Assembly (NCBI GenBank): GCA_013140975.1
Contig: JABFRV010000137.1
Location: 1 to 37,759, forward strand
Direction: 5' to 3'
Origin: Saprospiraceae bacterium
GTDB taxonomy: Bacteria > Bacteroidota > Bacteroidia > Chitinophagales > Saprospiraceae
DNA: 37,759 nucleotides
A model generated the notes under the pieces. The model worked only from the letters and a program-made list of their open reading frames with translations, was not told the DNA's origin and searched no databases. Positions 24,304-32,026 of the stretch are shown here, in pieces. Position 1 is the stretch's first letter. Every line of letters begins with the position of its first letter. A program made the translations under genes and the position numbers.

Positions 24304-24692
24304 TATAGGGATTGAATAATTTGTAAAAGTTCAGAATCGGCAATATCCTTAAATTTAGCAAAACGGTATTTTTTATAATGGGCACGCAAATGCAAAATCA
24401 TAGCTCTGCGATTGGGACTTTGTGGCAGTTCCTTAGGTATATCTTCTAAACGAATAATTGAAAATCCTTGCGTATTTATATCATCTACCATTTGCTCAGT
24501 CGGTTCCTCAACATGGCAATATTGACAATAATCAGCATCAATCTCCCCTGTTTCACTAATACTCTTTAAATACGTTTTACCATATTCGTAAATAGCAGCT
24601 TCATTCTTCACTTCTTCAGGAATAACAATGTCAATATGAATAACTAAGCCACTCGCTGTCGTTATATACGTATCCCAAATTGCAACTTTCAT
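24303..24692 (-). CDS. DUF2024 family protein with C-terminal extension
   Basis: Cytoplasmic protein of 129 residues. The DUF2024 core fills residues 1-86: MKVAIWDTYITTASGLVIHI, DIVIPEEVKNEAAIYEYGK, DADYCQYCHVEEPTEQMVDD (a CxxC-H pair) and GFSIIRLED. The remaining 43 residues (SPNRRAMILHLRAHYKKYRF, AKFKDIADSELLQIIQSL) are an extra helical module not in the usual DUF2024, which is about 90 residues. It is the first gene of a translationally coupled pair with the thioredoxin-like protein, which suggests a thiol or metal-linked role. Confidence 0.85.
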   Translation of the reverse strand: MKVAIWDTYITTASGLVIHIDIVIPEEVKNEAAIYEYGKTYLKSISETGEIDADYCQYCHVEEPTEQMVDDINTQGFSIIRLEDIPKELPQSPNRRAMILHLRAHYKKYRFAKFKDIADSELLQIIQSL

Positions 24693-24885
24693 ACTTATAT
24701 ATTTTTCCTTATGTTTTTTACTTCCATTTCACCAAAGGTTAAACCACTTGGCTAAATACGGATTTCGAAACAAGCAACAATAAATTCAATAGAAATGTTG
24801 ATATTAGACAGGATGATAATTTAACCAATGAACTTCTTTTTTTGCAAAACGGTTATTAAAGTCAATGCTACTTTCATTCACGAGA

Positions 24886-25341
24886 TTATGTCTTTCCAGA
24901 TTTATTAGTAAAATTCCATGCAAGACCTAGTCTGGTTCTTAGATTGCCACCATCAATATCCTGGTTAATATAGGGTGATATTTCAAACACAACTTGAAGA
25001 TTATATAGTTTTTCAAATGGTTTAGCTCTTATGCCGAAATCAATGAAGTATCCGTTGATAATTGGCAGGTCTGAATATGAATTCACAGGGTTCACGCTAA
25101 TACCTATTCCAGTATAATAATTTATACGTTCTAATCTTTTTATATTGACTTTCGCTGAAATTTCTGTATTGAAATTGGAAATAAAATTATTCGTTTCTAG
25201 CTTTAAATCTGCAAACAAGCGTTTATCAGTATTTGTAGAAATAGATAAAATGGATTGAAACGGATAATAACCAATCGCTACCTGAGCAATGAGTACTTCT
25301 TGAGATATCAGACACATGAGTATGACCAATATTCTTTTCAT
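24886..25341 (-). CDS. Small outer-membrane beta-barrel-like protein
   Basis: Exported protein of 151 residues from ATG at 25341; an in-frame ATG at 25362 would add seven residues but lies inside the xylanase gene. Signal peptide MKRILVILMCLISQEVLIAQ. Alternating strands follow: VAIGYYPFQSILSISTN, ADLKLETNNFISNFNTEISA, INYYTGIGISVNPVNS, GYFIDFGIRAKPFEKLYNL, VVFEISPYIN and LRTRLGLAWNF, ending near an aromatic residue as in small barrels. I do not recognise the family. The ATG overlaps the TGA of the GH10 gene (ATGA), so it is translationally coupled to it. Confidence 0.7.
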   Translation of the reverse strand: MKRILVILMCLISQEVLIAQVAIGYYPFQSILSISTNTDKRLFADLKLETNNFISNFNTEISAKVNIKRLERINYYTGIGISVNPVNSYSDLPIINGYFIDFGIRAKPFEKLYNLQVVFEISPYINQDIDGGNLRTRLGLAWNFTNKSGKT

Positions 25342-26387
25342 AAGGTTTTCATTAATGTGCAATAACAGGGTTTTGGCAAATAATTGTCATCATACAATAA
25401 GGGATAATCCTCTCTATTGTAAAAACTTCGGATCCAACTATTTTTGTCACTGATACCCCAAAATGTTATTCCATGTTGATATTGTTTGGGAATCTGATTA
25501 TAATTTAAAACAAGGCTTCCAAGCAAATTTGCCTGTTTATTAAAAAGTGTTTCGCTCGGATCAATATCTTTACCAAGTGGATTTACTGAAATATCTAATT
25601 CTGATACGTGCACCTTGTAATTATCAGCAACAATTTTGTGGAAAGCATTCGCGATTTGTATAGGATCCGGATAATATATATTAATGTGCATTTGAACACC
25701 AATTCCGTCTACTTTCACGCCTCTATTCCTAAGATTATTTAGTAAGGACAAAACACTGTTTAACTTGTTTGGGTTGGATTCAAGATTGAAATCATTATAA
25801 AACAATAAAACGTTTGGGTCTGCTTCTCTTGCAAATAAAAAAGCTTTTTCAATATAAGCTGTTCCGATTTTTTGTTTCCAAATGGTATTTCTTAATGTTC
25901 CATCTTCATTAAAAGCTTCATTCACCACATCCCAGGCGCTTACCTTATCTTTAAAATGCGCTATGATTGTATGAATATGGTCCTTCATCAACTGCTCCCA
26001 ATCAGAAGGACTTCCTTGAAAATCTAAAATCCACTGCGGTAACTGTTGATGCCATATCAAGGTGTGTCCGTGTAATCGTTTGTTGTTATTCTGACAAAAA
26101 GAGGCCAAGCTATCTGCTTCAGTCCAATTATAAATTAATGGTTGAGGATGTATAGATTCAGCCTTGAAAATATTCTCAGGTGTAATACTATTGAACTGAA
26201 CAAGAGCCTTAGATTTATATAAAGAGTCAGTTACTAATTTATTAAAGTCAATTGCAGTTCCAATTGGATAACTCGAAAAATTATATAATCCTATTCTATC
26301 ATTACAGGTATTAATTTCTTCTCTTTGACACCCTGGAATAATAGACAATAGAAGTAAGAACTTTATTGTATTTTTTATATTTAGCAT
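25338..26387 (-). CDS. GH10 endo-1,4-beta-xylanase lipoprotein
   Basis: Glycoside hydrolase family 10 of 349 residues, cutting beta-1,4-xylan. A lipoprotein signal (FLLLLSIIPGC, Cys 20) places it on the envelope. The (beta/alpha)8 barrel shows ITPENIFKAESIHP, GHTLIWHQQLPQW, the acid/base Glu in WDVVNEAFNEDG (about 157), VDGIGVQMHI, the nucleophile Glu in HVSELDISV (about 263) and ITFWGISDKNSWI. All catalytic parts are present and the length is normal without extra binding modules. It overlaps the following barrel gene by four bases. No SusC/SusD or other xylan genes lie nearby, so it is not in a typical polysaccharide locus. Confidence 0.95.
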   Translation of the reverse strand: MLNIKNTIKFLLLLSIIPGCQREEINTCNDRIGLYNFSSYPIGTAIDFNKLVTDSLYKSKALVQFNSITPENIFKAESIHPQPLIYNWTEADSLASFCQNNNKRLHGHTLIWHQQLPQWILDFQGSPSDWEQLMKDHIHTIIAHFKDKVSAWDVVNEAFNEDGTLRNTIWKQKIGTAYIEKAFLFAREADPNVLLFYNDFNLESNPNKLNSVLSLLNNLRNRGVKVDGIGVQMHINIYYPDPIQIANAFHKIVADNYKVHVSELDISVNPLGKDIDPSETLFNKQANLLGSLVLNYNQIPKQYQHGITFWGISDKNSWIRSFYNREDYPLLYDDNYLPKPCYCTLMKTL

Positions 26388-26537
26388 TGGTTGTAACGGA
26401 TTACAGTTACAAGAAGTTGAAAATTTCGAATATAAAAAAGTCTGCCACCACTAAATTTTATTTTAAGCCAAATGTTCAATAAACTCGTAAACAGCCAATT
26501 TCTTAAACTCGTATTCAGAAGTAACTCTTTTGTACTT

Positions 26538-26794
26538 CTATAACTTAAATTTTTCACACGTATTTCCATTGAATTAAATGCTCCGTTTTTTTGTGTGCCA
26601 AGCCATAACTCACCATTATTGTCCTTGTAAATATAAAGCACAGTAATGTCTTTGCCATCATATTTTACAGAGCAATGCATAATCTATTTACCGTGATTTC
26701 GCCAGAACCCTTTGTTGTATGTTGCCATCCGAAAGTCATCATTATCTATTTCCATAGAAATAACGGTTACTAATTCTCTGTCTTTAGCTCCATC
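26538..26794 (-). pseudogene. Remnant of a two-component-propeller protein
   Basis: The minus strand, starting right after the stop of the T9SS hydrolase and in its frame, reads DGAKDRELVTVISMEIDNDD, FRMATYNKGFWRNHGK, then TAG (26684-26686). It continues IMHCSVKYDGKDITVLYIYK and DNNGELWLGTQKNGAF, a standard propeller blade. Near 26575 one base is missing (TTTAATTC for TTTAAATTC), after which the next frame gives FNGNTCEKFKL and TAG at 26538. It carries no start of its own. It is a decayed fragment related to the sensor domain at 737-3799. Confidence 0.72.
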
Positions 26795-27967
26795 TTATCT
26801 ACCAATTCCTTTTTTTATTATTTTTTTCATTATTATTTGTTCTCTATATTTGAATTTGACGAGCAATAATCCATTTGGCGTGCCCGATAAATCTATTTTT
26901 TGATTTAAAACCAAAGACTCTTTTAATATTCGGCCATCGGTTGTACATATTTCGTATTCAAGTCCGTTCATTGAAGTGTTGTCAATCCATACTACATCGT
27001 CTGCGGGATTTGGATAAAGATTAAATATGATTTTCTTATCAAGTTTCTTTTCAACAAGTCCGGTGCTGATGCTAAACTGCCTAAGCCAATGCTCTATAAT
27101 ATTGAATACATACTCACTATTTAAATCTTGCATAAGAATATGGCTATTTCCAAAAACTAAAGAATCTTCCGGAAGTGAAACCACATCTGCTACACCGCCC
27201 GCTTTCTGAAAAAGAACTGCGGCTGCTTCAGTTGCTAGCTTTCTGCTTGTTTGATTTCTAGAAGTTATATAATCCCCATACATGCCCAACATATGTAATC
27301 CATTTAAATCTGGAAAGTCTCCTGTATCAGGCGGGCCTGCAGGTTCTATCAATATTAAACCTTTAACTTGATCTTTCTTTTGTCGGGCTGCAGTTACAGC
27401 TCTGCTTGATCCGGCACTATGAGCAAGAAGCCATACATCGCTTTTTGTTGAATCAATAACAGCTTGTATAGCATCTGTGTAACTCTCGTTGGATGTACCT
27501 AAATACGGATAATTTCTTGCAAATAATTCAAAAGAATCTGTAGGGAAAAGTGCATTAGGATAGGGGTTCCCTTGTGAAGATCCAAATCCCCACCGGCTCC
27601 ATATGTCATTTTGCCACCCTTGTTGTGAACCAGGTGTTGCTTTTTTTCCATCGGCTGGAACCGTATATGGCTTTACAAATCCACCCGTTGCAAAATCATA
27701 CCTTGGATCATTTACCATATATACATCGTACCCTTTGTCTGCAAATAAATCAGCCCAACCTTTTCTACCATCAGGAGTCGTGACATATAAATAGGTTGAT
27801 AAGTTTGCACCGGGTACCATAACTATTACTTCATTTTTTATTCGGTTTTTTGACAGGATATAGTTAATGAAAGCATCATGGGTGTAAAAACTTCCATAGG
27901 TATGTTGTGACACGCCATTACCAGCAAAAAGCAAGCTTATAATTAGAAAAATAATTCGCTCAATCAT
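26795..27967 (-). CDS. Secreted alpha/beta hydrolase with T9SS sorting domain
   Basis: Esterase-like protein of 390 residues. A signal peptide (MIERIIFLIISLLFAGNGVS) precedes an alpha/beta-hydrolase domain with VIVMVPGANLSTYLYVT (oxyanion region), GWADLFADKGYDVYMVNDPR, and nucleophile elbow DVWLLAHSAGSSRA (Ser about 184). Asp and His candidates lie near GMYGD and GNSHILM. The C-terminal 80 residues form a Por-secretion sorting domain (FNLYPNPADDVVWIDNT, IDLSGTPNGLLLVKFKYR, IIMKKIIKK). The last residues GIGR run into the sequence of a dead propeller gene, so the original stop was probably just after KKIIKK. The ester substrate is unknown. Confidence 0.88.
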   Translation of the reverse strand: MIERIIFLIISLLFAGNGVSQHTYGSFYTHDAFINYILSKNRIKNEVIVMVPGANLSTYLYVTTPDGRKGWADLFADKGYDVYMVNDPRYDFATGGFVKPYTVPADGKKATPGSQQGWQNDIWSRWGFGSSQGNPYPNALFPTDSFELFARNYPYLGTSNESYTDAIQAVIDSTKSDVWLLAHSAGSSRAVTAARQKKDQVKGLILIEPAGPPDTGDFPDLNGLHMLGMYGDYITSRNQTSRKLATEAAAVLFQKAGGVADVVSLPEDSLVFGNSHILMQDLNSEYVFNIIEHWLRQFSISTGLVEKKLDKKIIFNLYPNPADDVVWIDNTSMNGLEYEICTTDGRILKESLVLNQKIDLSGTPNGLLLVKFKYREQIIMKKIIKKGIGR

Positions 27968-28074
27968 AAATTTTTATTTTTAATAAATAGGTATAGAAGG
28001 TAATATAATTTTTTTGCAAATTAGAATGCTCATGATTTTTTGGATTGGGTTTTTATTGATCTCATGTAAGTAGT

Positions 28075-28096
28075 ATTGTCAACTACAATTGACAAT
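28075..28096 (-). terminator. Hairpin after the DUF1501 gene
   Basis: Arms attgtcaa (28075-28082) and ttgacaat (28089-28096) pair perfectly around a 6-base loop, 35 bases past the DUF1501 stop and 107 bases before the hydrolase start. No U run follows, so it may be an operator of the hydrolase instead. Confidence 0.35.
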
Positions 28097-28131
28097 GAAC
28101 ATCATACACATTGTTACAATCAGTCTTCTTA

Positions 28132-29709
28132 TTATAATTTGACAAACTTTTTCGTTTTAAAGATCACTCGATTGCTTATGTGAATAAAGTATGAACCTGT
28201 GGGGTAATTTGAGATATCCAAATTGATATTTTGATTTCGGGATGAATTACTTTCAAACTTAAAAGAATCAATAACTCCTCCCTTTCCATCAAAAACGCTA
28301 ATCTTTGTTTGCCCCTCGACTCCGGAAAGATTTATTCTTAAAATATGGTCAGCCGGATTGGGAGACAATTTTATTTGAAATTCATTCGCTTGATCTAATT
28401 CATCTAAAGCAGTTGTTATTATGCAACCTGACTTAAACAATGGCAATATTTGAACATTAGGATGAATGACATCATTGACTTCGTTCGACTTCAAGCCAAG
28501 CCAATCTTTTAGTATGGTTCCATAAATATCTCTAAAATCATATTGCATCTGCACACCTTCATCAATTCCAACTTGAGTGTCAATTTCAGGATGATTACCT
28601 AATATTTGATTTTTTATACAAGAGCCAAATAAAAACAATGGTGCAGCTGTACCATGATCAGTTCCTAATGCCGCATTTGAACGAATCCTTCTACCGAATT
28701 CTGAATAGGTCATTCCTACAACTCTGTCATTTACTTTTAATAAATTAAGGTCATCTTGAAATGCACAGATTGCATCTGAAAGTTCTTTCAGTAAATCATT
28801 ATGAATACCAGTCGCAGTAGCGCCACCAATAACCTGATTGTCATGAGTATCAAAGCCACCAATTTGTACGACATAAATTTTTGTTTGTAATCCCCCGGAA
28901 ATTAAACGGGCAACATTTTTTAATTTTTTGGAAAGCTCTGTTGTTAGATTACTCCACTTTGGAGATAAATTATTACCTTTATTTGCAGCAGCACTAATGA
29001 CAGATGCAAATGCGTTCGTCTGTGAAACTGTTTCATTTACAAATGACAAAGCATCACCAAAACAATTTTTGGGAATATTACCTTCTGCGCTAACCAATGC
29101 AGTACCAGGATTAAAGGGATCTAATAATGACAAACTATAATTGGCATTAATTCCCTGGCATGTTTCGGATACAATTTTACCCATTGTCAATGCGAATGGA
29201 TGAGGACAATCAGAATTTGGATAACCATTAGGATAGTCAGAATGATTCAAGTCATAGAATCTTCCAATCCAACCAGTACTATCAAACTCTTCTGCACTTG
29301 AAGCCGAATTCCAAATATCAGTTGATCTAAAGTGTGAACGATTTTGATTTGGATAACCTACGTTTTGCACGATTCCTAAATTACCCATTTGCCAAACATC
29401 TTTCATTCCTTGCATTGCAGAATGAAAACCATAATCATTGTGGAAATTTAAAATGGCACTTTCGGGTAAAATGATGTTTCCCCGAACAGCTTGCAAATTA
29501 TCATATTGTCCTGCATGAAAAATCGTAGATAATCCATCATTGCCACCTTGCAATTGAACCAACACTAATATCTTATCATTGTCACCACCAGTAAATGCAG
29601 TATTGATTCTACTGATTCCAAATAATGGAAACCCACTTAATGTAAGTGGAATAGACGCAAATACAGAGTTTCTGATAAAATCTCTTCTTTTCATCGTAGT
29701 CTTTTTCAT
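28132..29709 (-). CDS. DUF1501 family protein with Tat-like signal and T9SS domain
   Basis: Secreted protein of 525 residues. The N-terminus MKRRDFIRNSVFASIPLTLS is a Tat-type signal (second ATG, 29694, is the likelier start). DUF1501 covers residues about 40-430: ILVLVQLQGGNDGLSTIFHA, YGFHSAMQGMKDVWQMGNLG, NRSHFRSTDIWNSA, VVQIGGFDTHDNQ, VVGMTYSEFGRRIRSNAALG and TDHGTAAPLFLFG. These are alkaline-phosphatase/sulfatase-like metal-site motifs. A Por-secretion sorting domain ends it (IKLSPNPADHILRINLSG, NYPTGSYFIHISNRV). It follows DUF1800 by two bases. The pair is conserved across many phyla and has no proven function; the Tat signal suggests a metal-loaded protein folded before export. Confidence 0.93.
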   Translation of the reverse strand: MKKTTMKRRDFIRNSVFASIPLTLSGFPLFGISRINTAFTGGDNDKILVLVQLQGGNDGLSTIFHAGQYDNLQAVRGNIILPESAILNFHNDYGFHSAMQGMKDVWQMGNLGIVQNVGYPNQNRSHFRSTDIWNSASSAEEFDSTGWIGRFYDLNHSDYPNGYPNSDCPHPFALTMGKIVSETCQGINANYSLSLLDPFNPGTALVSAEGNIPKNCFGDALSFVNETVSQTNAFASVISAAANKGNNLSPKWSNLTTELSKKLKNVARLISGGLQTKIYVVQIGGFDTHDNQVIGGATATGIHNDLLKELSDAICAFQDDLNLLKVNDRVVGMTYSEFGRRIRSNAALGTDHGTAAPLFLFGSCIKNQILGNHPEIDTQVGIDEGVQMQYDFRDIYGTILKDWLGLKSNEVNDVIHPNVQILPLFKSGCIITTALDELDQANEFQIKLSPNPADHILRINLSGVEGQTKISVFDGKGGVIDSFKFESNSSRNQNINLDISNYPTGSYFIHISNRVIFKTKKFVKL

Positions 29710-29711
29710 AT

Positions 29712-31337
29712 TTACATTATTTGAAATTCTGACATTCTTACCATAACTGAAAATAAGCTTCTTAATTTTTTTTCAACGGAATCCGCAAGAGCCTTATTGG
29801 ACGAATCGGCAAGGTATTCCAAGTATTCAATCGTCCACTCAAAATCAGGCAAGCCAGGGATAAGTACATCTTTTAAACCGGTCAATTGGTTGGCAGTTAT
29901 AGGATAATTGAACATTAATTCTGCTAATGAATTTATAAGAATATTTGGGTCATTAGCATCCGTAATTCTTTTCACAATATCTAATACCGGAACCAACGTG
30001 GTAACAGTGTAATTTACGTCATTGTAGCTGAATCTTCCACCCTCTACCATGAGTCTGCAAAATTCATGACGCTTAGGAAGAAGTAAATTATTGATCCATA
30101 ATTTATCAAACTGTGGCTCTTGATAATATGCTTTCCAACCTGCTACATTTGGATGAAAAAAAAGTGCTTGCTCTAAATCAGCACTCATAATATAATGATG
30201 ATAAGCATGGTCGTATTCATCTTCTACTTCTCCTTTTGGCGGAGTTATTCCTAAACCCCTTGAGACGGACATCATTAAATCAATCGGACTCTTTATCATA
30301 CAAGCTGTTGATTCATAAAAGTGTTCCGATTTTAATAAAACTTTTAAAGCAGGCGCTATTTCGTAATCATTGTTTCTCAAAATAGTTGCAAGGGGTTCAA
30401 TAACATTCTTTTCTATCTCCGCTGTAATGTCATAATGAACAAACCAGCGATATAATTTTCTCATAATGAAGCGAGAACATTCACTTTGTTTGAAAATTAC
30501 ATCTATTAAATCTCTGTATTCCTGTTTACCGTTTTCTGAAATTACAGAATTATTAAAGCGCGAAGACAATTGCTTGTTACCCAATGTATGTCTATTTGCA
30601 GTAAACTGTCCGATCAACGCATTGGCATTGGAAATAGGAGGAACTTGCCAACCTGTAAGTACTTTTGCCATTGCCACGACGTCTGCCTCTGTATAATTGG
30701 TATAATCTCCCGGTCCTGCTAATTTCCCTTTTCCAATTGTGAATAATTCTAAAAGTTCTCTTGAATAATTTTCATTTGGTGCAACGTTTGTATTTTCAGC
30801 TCCGCTTAAATACAACAGCATACCGGAATCTATAGTTATTTCTTTTGTAAGCTCTTTAAAATTGCCAGTAGAAAAACTTCGTAATCGGTTATAATATAAA
30901 AATTCCCTGTGAGGAATTGTAACATCTCCAATTACAAAATGATTATGCCAAAACAAAGCCAATTTCTCTCTGATTGAGATTTCAGTGTAATGCATTTGTA
31001 ATACAGTCCAAGAATAAAGTGATTTGCTTCTGGAACGAAGTATCCGATTACGGTACATGGGAGGGTTAACATTCGGAAAAGGGGCTGCATTTACCCAAGT
31101 TGTGCCATACACCGCACTCGGATCATCGAGTTGATTGCTTCCTGTTCCGTCTGGAATGGATTTTAATGGAGGAGAAGGCATGGGCAATGGGGCAAATAGT
31201 TGATCAATGGTACCTTTAATTCCTAAATTGATGGCAGTATTTACCATTTGTATAGAAGGCCCAAAGGTGGTTCGCCTCAATAAATGTCTGGCTTGAGATG
31301 AGGTCCACTTTCCAGAATATTCATCTAAGTATGGCAT
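29712..31337 (-). CDS. DUF1800 family protein
   Basis: Protein of 541 residues, first gene of the DUF1800-DUF1501 operon. Family motifs are WTSSQARHLLRRTTFGPS at the start, KLALFWHNHFVIGDVTIPHR, YYNRLRSFSTGNFKELTKEI, MLLYLSGAENTNVAPNENYS (with the substituent NENYSRELLELFTIG), TEADVVAMAKVLTGWQVPP, and SRFIMRKLYRWFVHYDI. The C-terminal helical half (AYHHYIMSADLEQALFFHPN, NVAGWKAYYQEP) is complete. There is no signal peptide, which is usual for this family's N-terminus in Bacteroidota. It is always found beside DUF1501; function unknown. Confidence 0.93.
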   Translation of the reverse strand: MPYLDEYSGKWTSSQARHLLRRTTFGPSIQMVNTAINLGIKGTIDQLFAPLPMPSPPLKSIPDGTGSNQLDDPSAVYGTTWVNAAPFPNVNPPMYRNRILRSRSKSLYSWTVLQMHYTEISIREKLALFWHNHFVIGDVTIPHREFLYYNRLRSFSTGNFKELTKEITIDSGMLLYLSGAENTNVAPNENYSRELLELFTIGKGKLAGPGDYTNYTEADVVAMAKVLTGWQVPPISNANALIGQFTANRHTLGNKQLSSRFNNSVISENGKQEYRDLIDVIFKQSECSRFIMRKLYRWFVHYDITAEIEKNVIEPLATILRNNDYEIAPALKVLLKSEHFYESTACMIKSPIDLMMSVSRGLGITPPKGEVEDEYDHAYHHYIMSADLEQALFFHPNVAGWKAYYQEPQFDKLWINNLLLPKRHEFCRLMVEGGRFSYNDVNYTVTTLVPVLDIVKRITDANDPNILINSLAELMFNYPITANQLTGLKDVLIPGLPDFEWTIEYLEYLADSSNKALADSVEKKLRSLFSVMVRMSEFQIM

Positions 31338-31387
31338 AATAATATATTATTCTTTAAGGTCAGTTAAATCGTTTTTTTTAAACAAAT

Positions 31388-31421
31388 CAAAGCTATTACT
31401 AAAAGTCACAGATCGAGCAAA
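31388..31421 (-). promoter_or_regulatory. Promoter of the DUF1800-DUF1501 operon
   Basis: The minus strand reads TTTG (31418-31421), 22 bases, TAGCTTTG (31388-31395), the latter an exact TAnnTTTG box 51 bases upstream of the ATG. A second exact box, TACATTTG, overlaps the -33 element (31418-31425), so two tandem promoters are possible. Confidence 0.5.
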
Positions 31422-31425
31422 TGTA

Positions 31426-31678
31426 CTATTCACATTTTAGGTTTTTTTATGATTTATAAATAAAATTATGGCAAACCTGCTGTCTTAGAAACGGGGGGAT
31501 CTTATAATTAGAATAACGGCTTACTGCCATTGGCCAACAATATATTATTTCACGACATTTATTTCGCAGATCCAAACTTCAAATGTATCAATTTCTATTA
31601 AAAAGACTGATAACTTGTTCCGACTTGGCGTGAAATCCTTTGCATGCTTGCAGGAGCTGTTAGTGTAGTTTTTTATTG
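31426..31678. other. Spacer between the broken small membrane gene and DUF1800
   Basis: No gene or clear hairpin seen; together with the promoter and leader to 31337 this is a 340-base gap. Confidence 0.3.
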
Positions 31679-31864
31679 TTACGTTCGTTTTTTATAGTCT
31701 TTAAAAATCAAGTATATAGATATTATAAATGCAATTCCATAAATTGTATCTAATACTGGTTCTTTAAATGTAAAATTGTTAAAGTCAATATTCTTATACA
31801 ATGTCAAACCAAATATAAATGCAAACTATACAAATATTATGTTTATTCCTTTTTTACTTTCCAT
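31679..31864 (-). pseudogene. Small membrane protein gene with in-frame TAG
   Basis: From ATG at 31862-31864 the minus strand reads MESKKGINIIFV, TAG (31826-31828), then in the same frame FAFIFGLTLYKNIDFNNFTF, KEPVLDTIYGIAFIISIYLI and FKDYKKRT, ending in TAA. Without the TAG it is a 61-residue protein with two membrane helices (INIIFV-FAFIFGLTLY and IYGIAFIISIYLIF) and a basic tail, a common Bacteroidota hypothetical-protein pattern. A short upstream frame ending at 31895 (VYSQFAIQAVINTDDIANKL) may be a remnant of a partner. It is too short to appear as a normal gene. Confidence 0.7.
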
Positions 31865-32026
31865 TTTTCTAATTTTTTTAATATTCAGTCAAAGTTAATA
31901 CAGTTCGTTTAATTTATTAGCTATATCGTCTGTGTTTATAACTGCTTGTATTGCAAACTGACTGTAAACAGCTTGGTTATAATTGGAATTATGAAGTAAA
32001 ATGATTCATTGCATTGTTGGGTGTTT

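Noticed and set aside
26381-26680. Open frame of 99 residues upstream of the xylanase
   Set aside because: Its first part is a propeller blade entered through an in-frame TAG and its second part is in the wrong frame, so it is not a real gene.
10977-31864. Stop-codon reassignment (TAA or TAG read as sense)
   Set aside because: Many intact genes in the window end in TAA, and HxlR and phoU end in TAG, at the length expected for their families.
31895-32005. Short minus-strand frame ending NKLNELY
   Set aside because: It has no ATG and is closed upstream by TGA at 32006-32008; kept only as a possible remnant.
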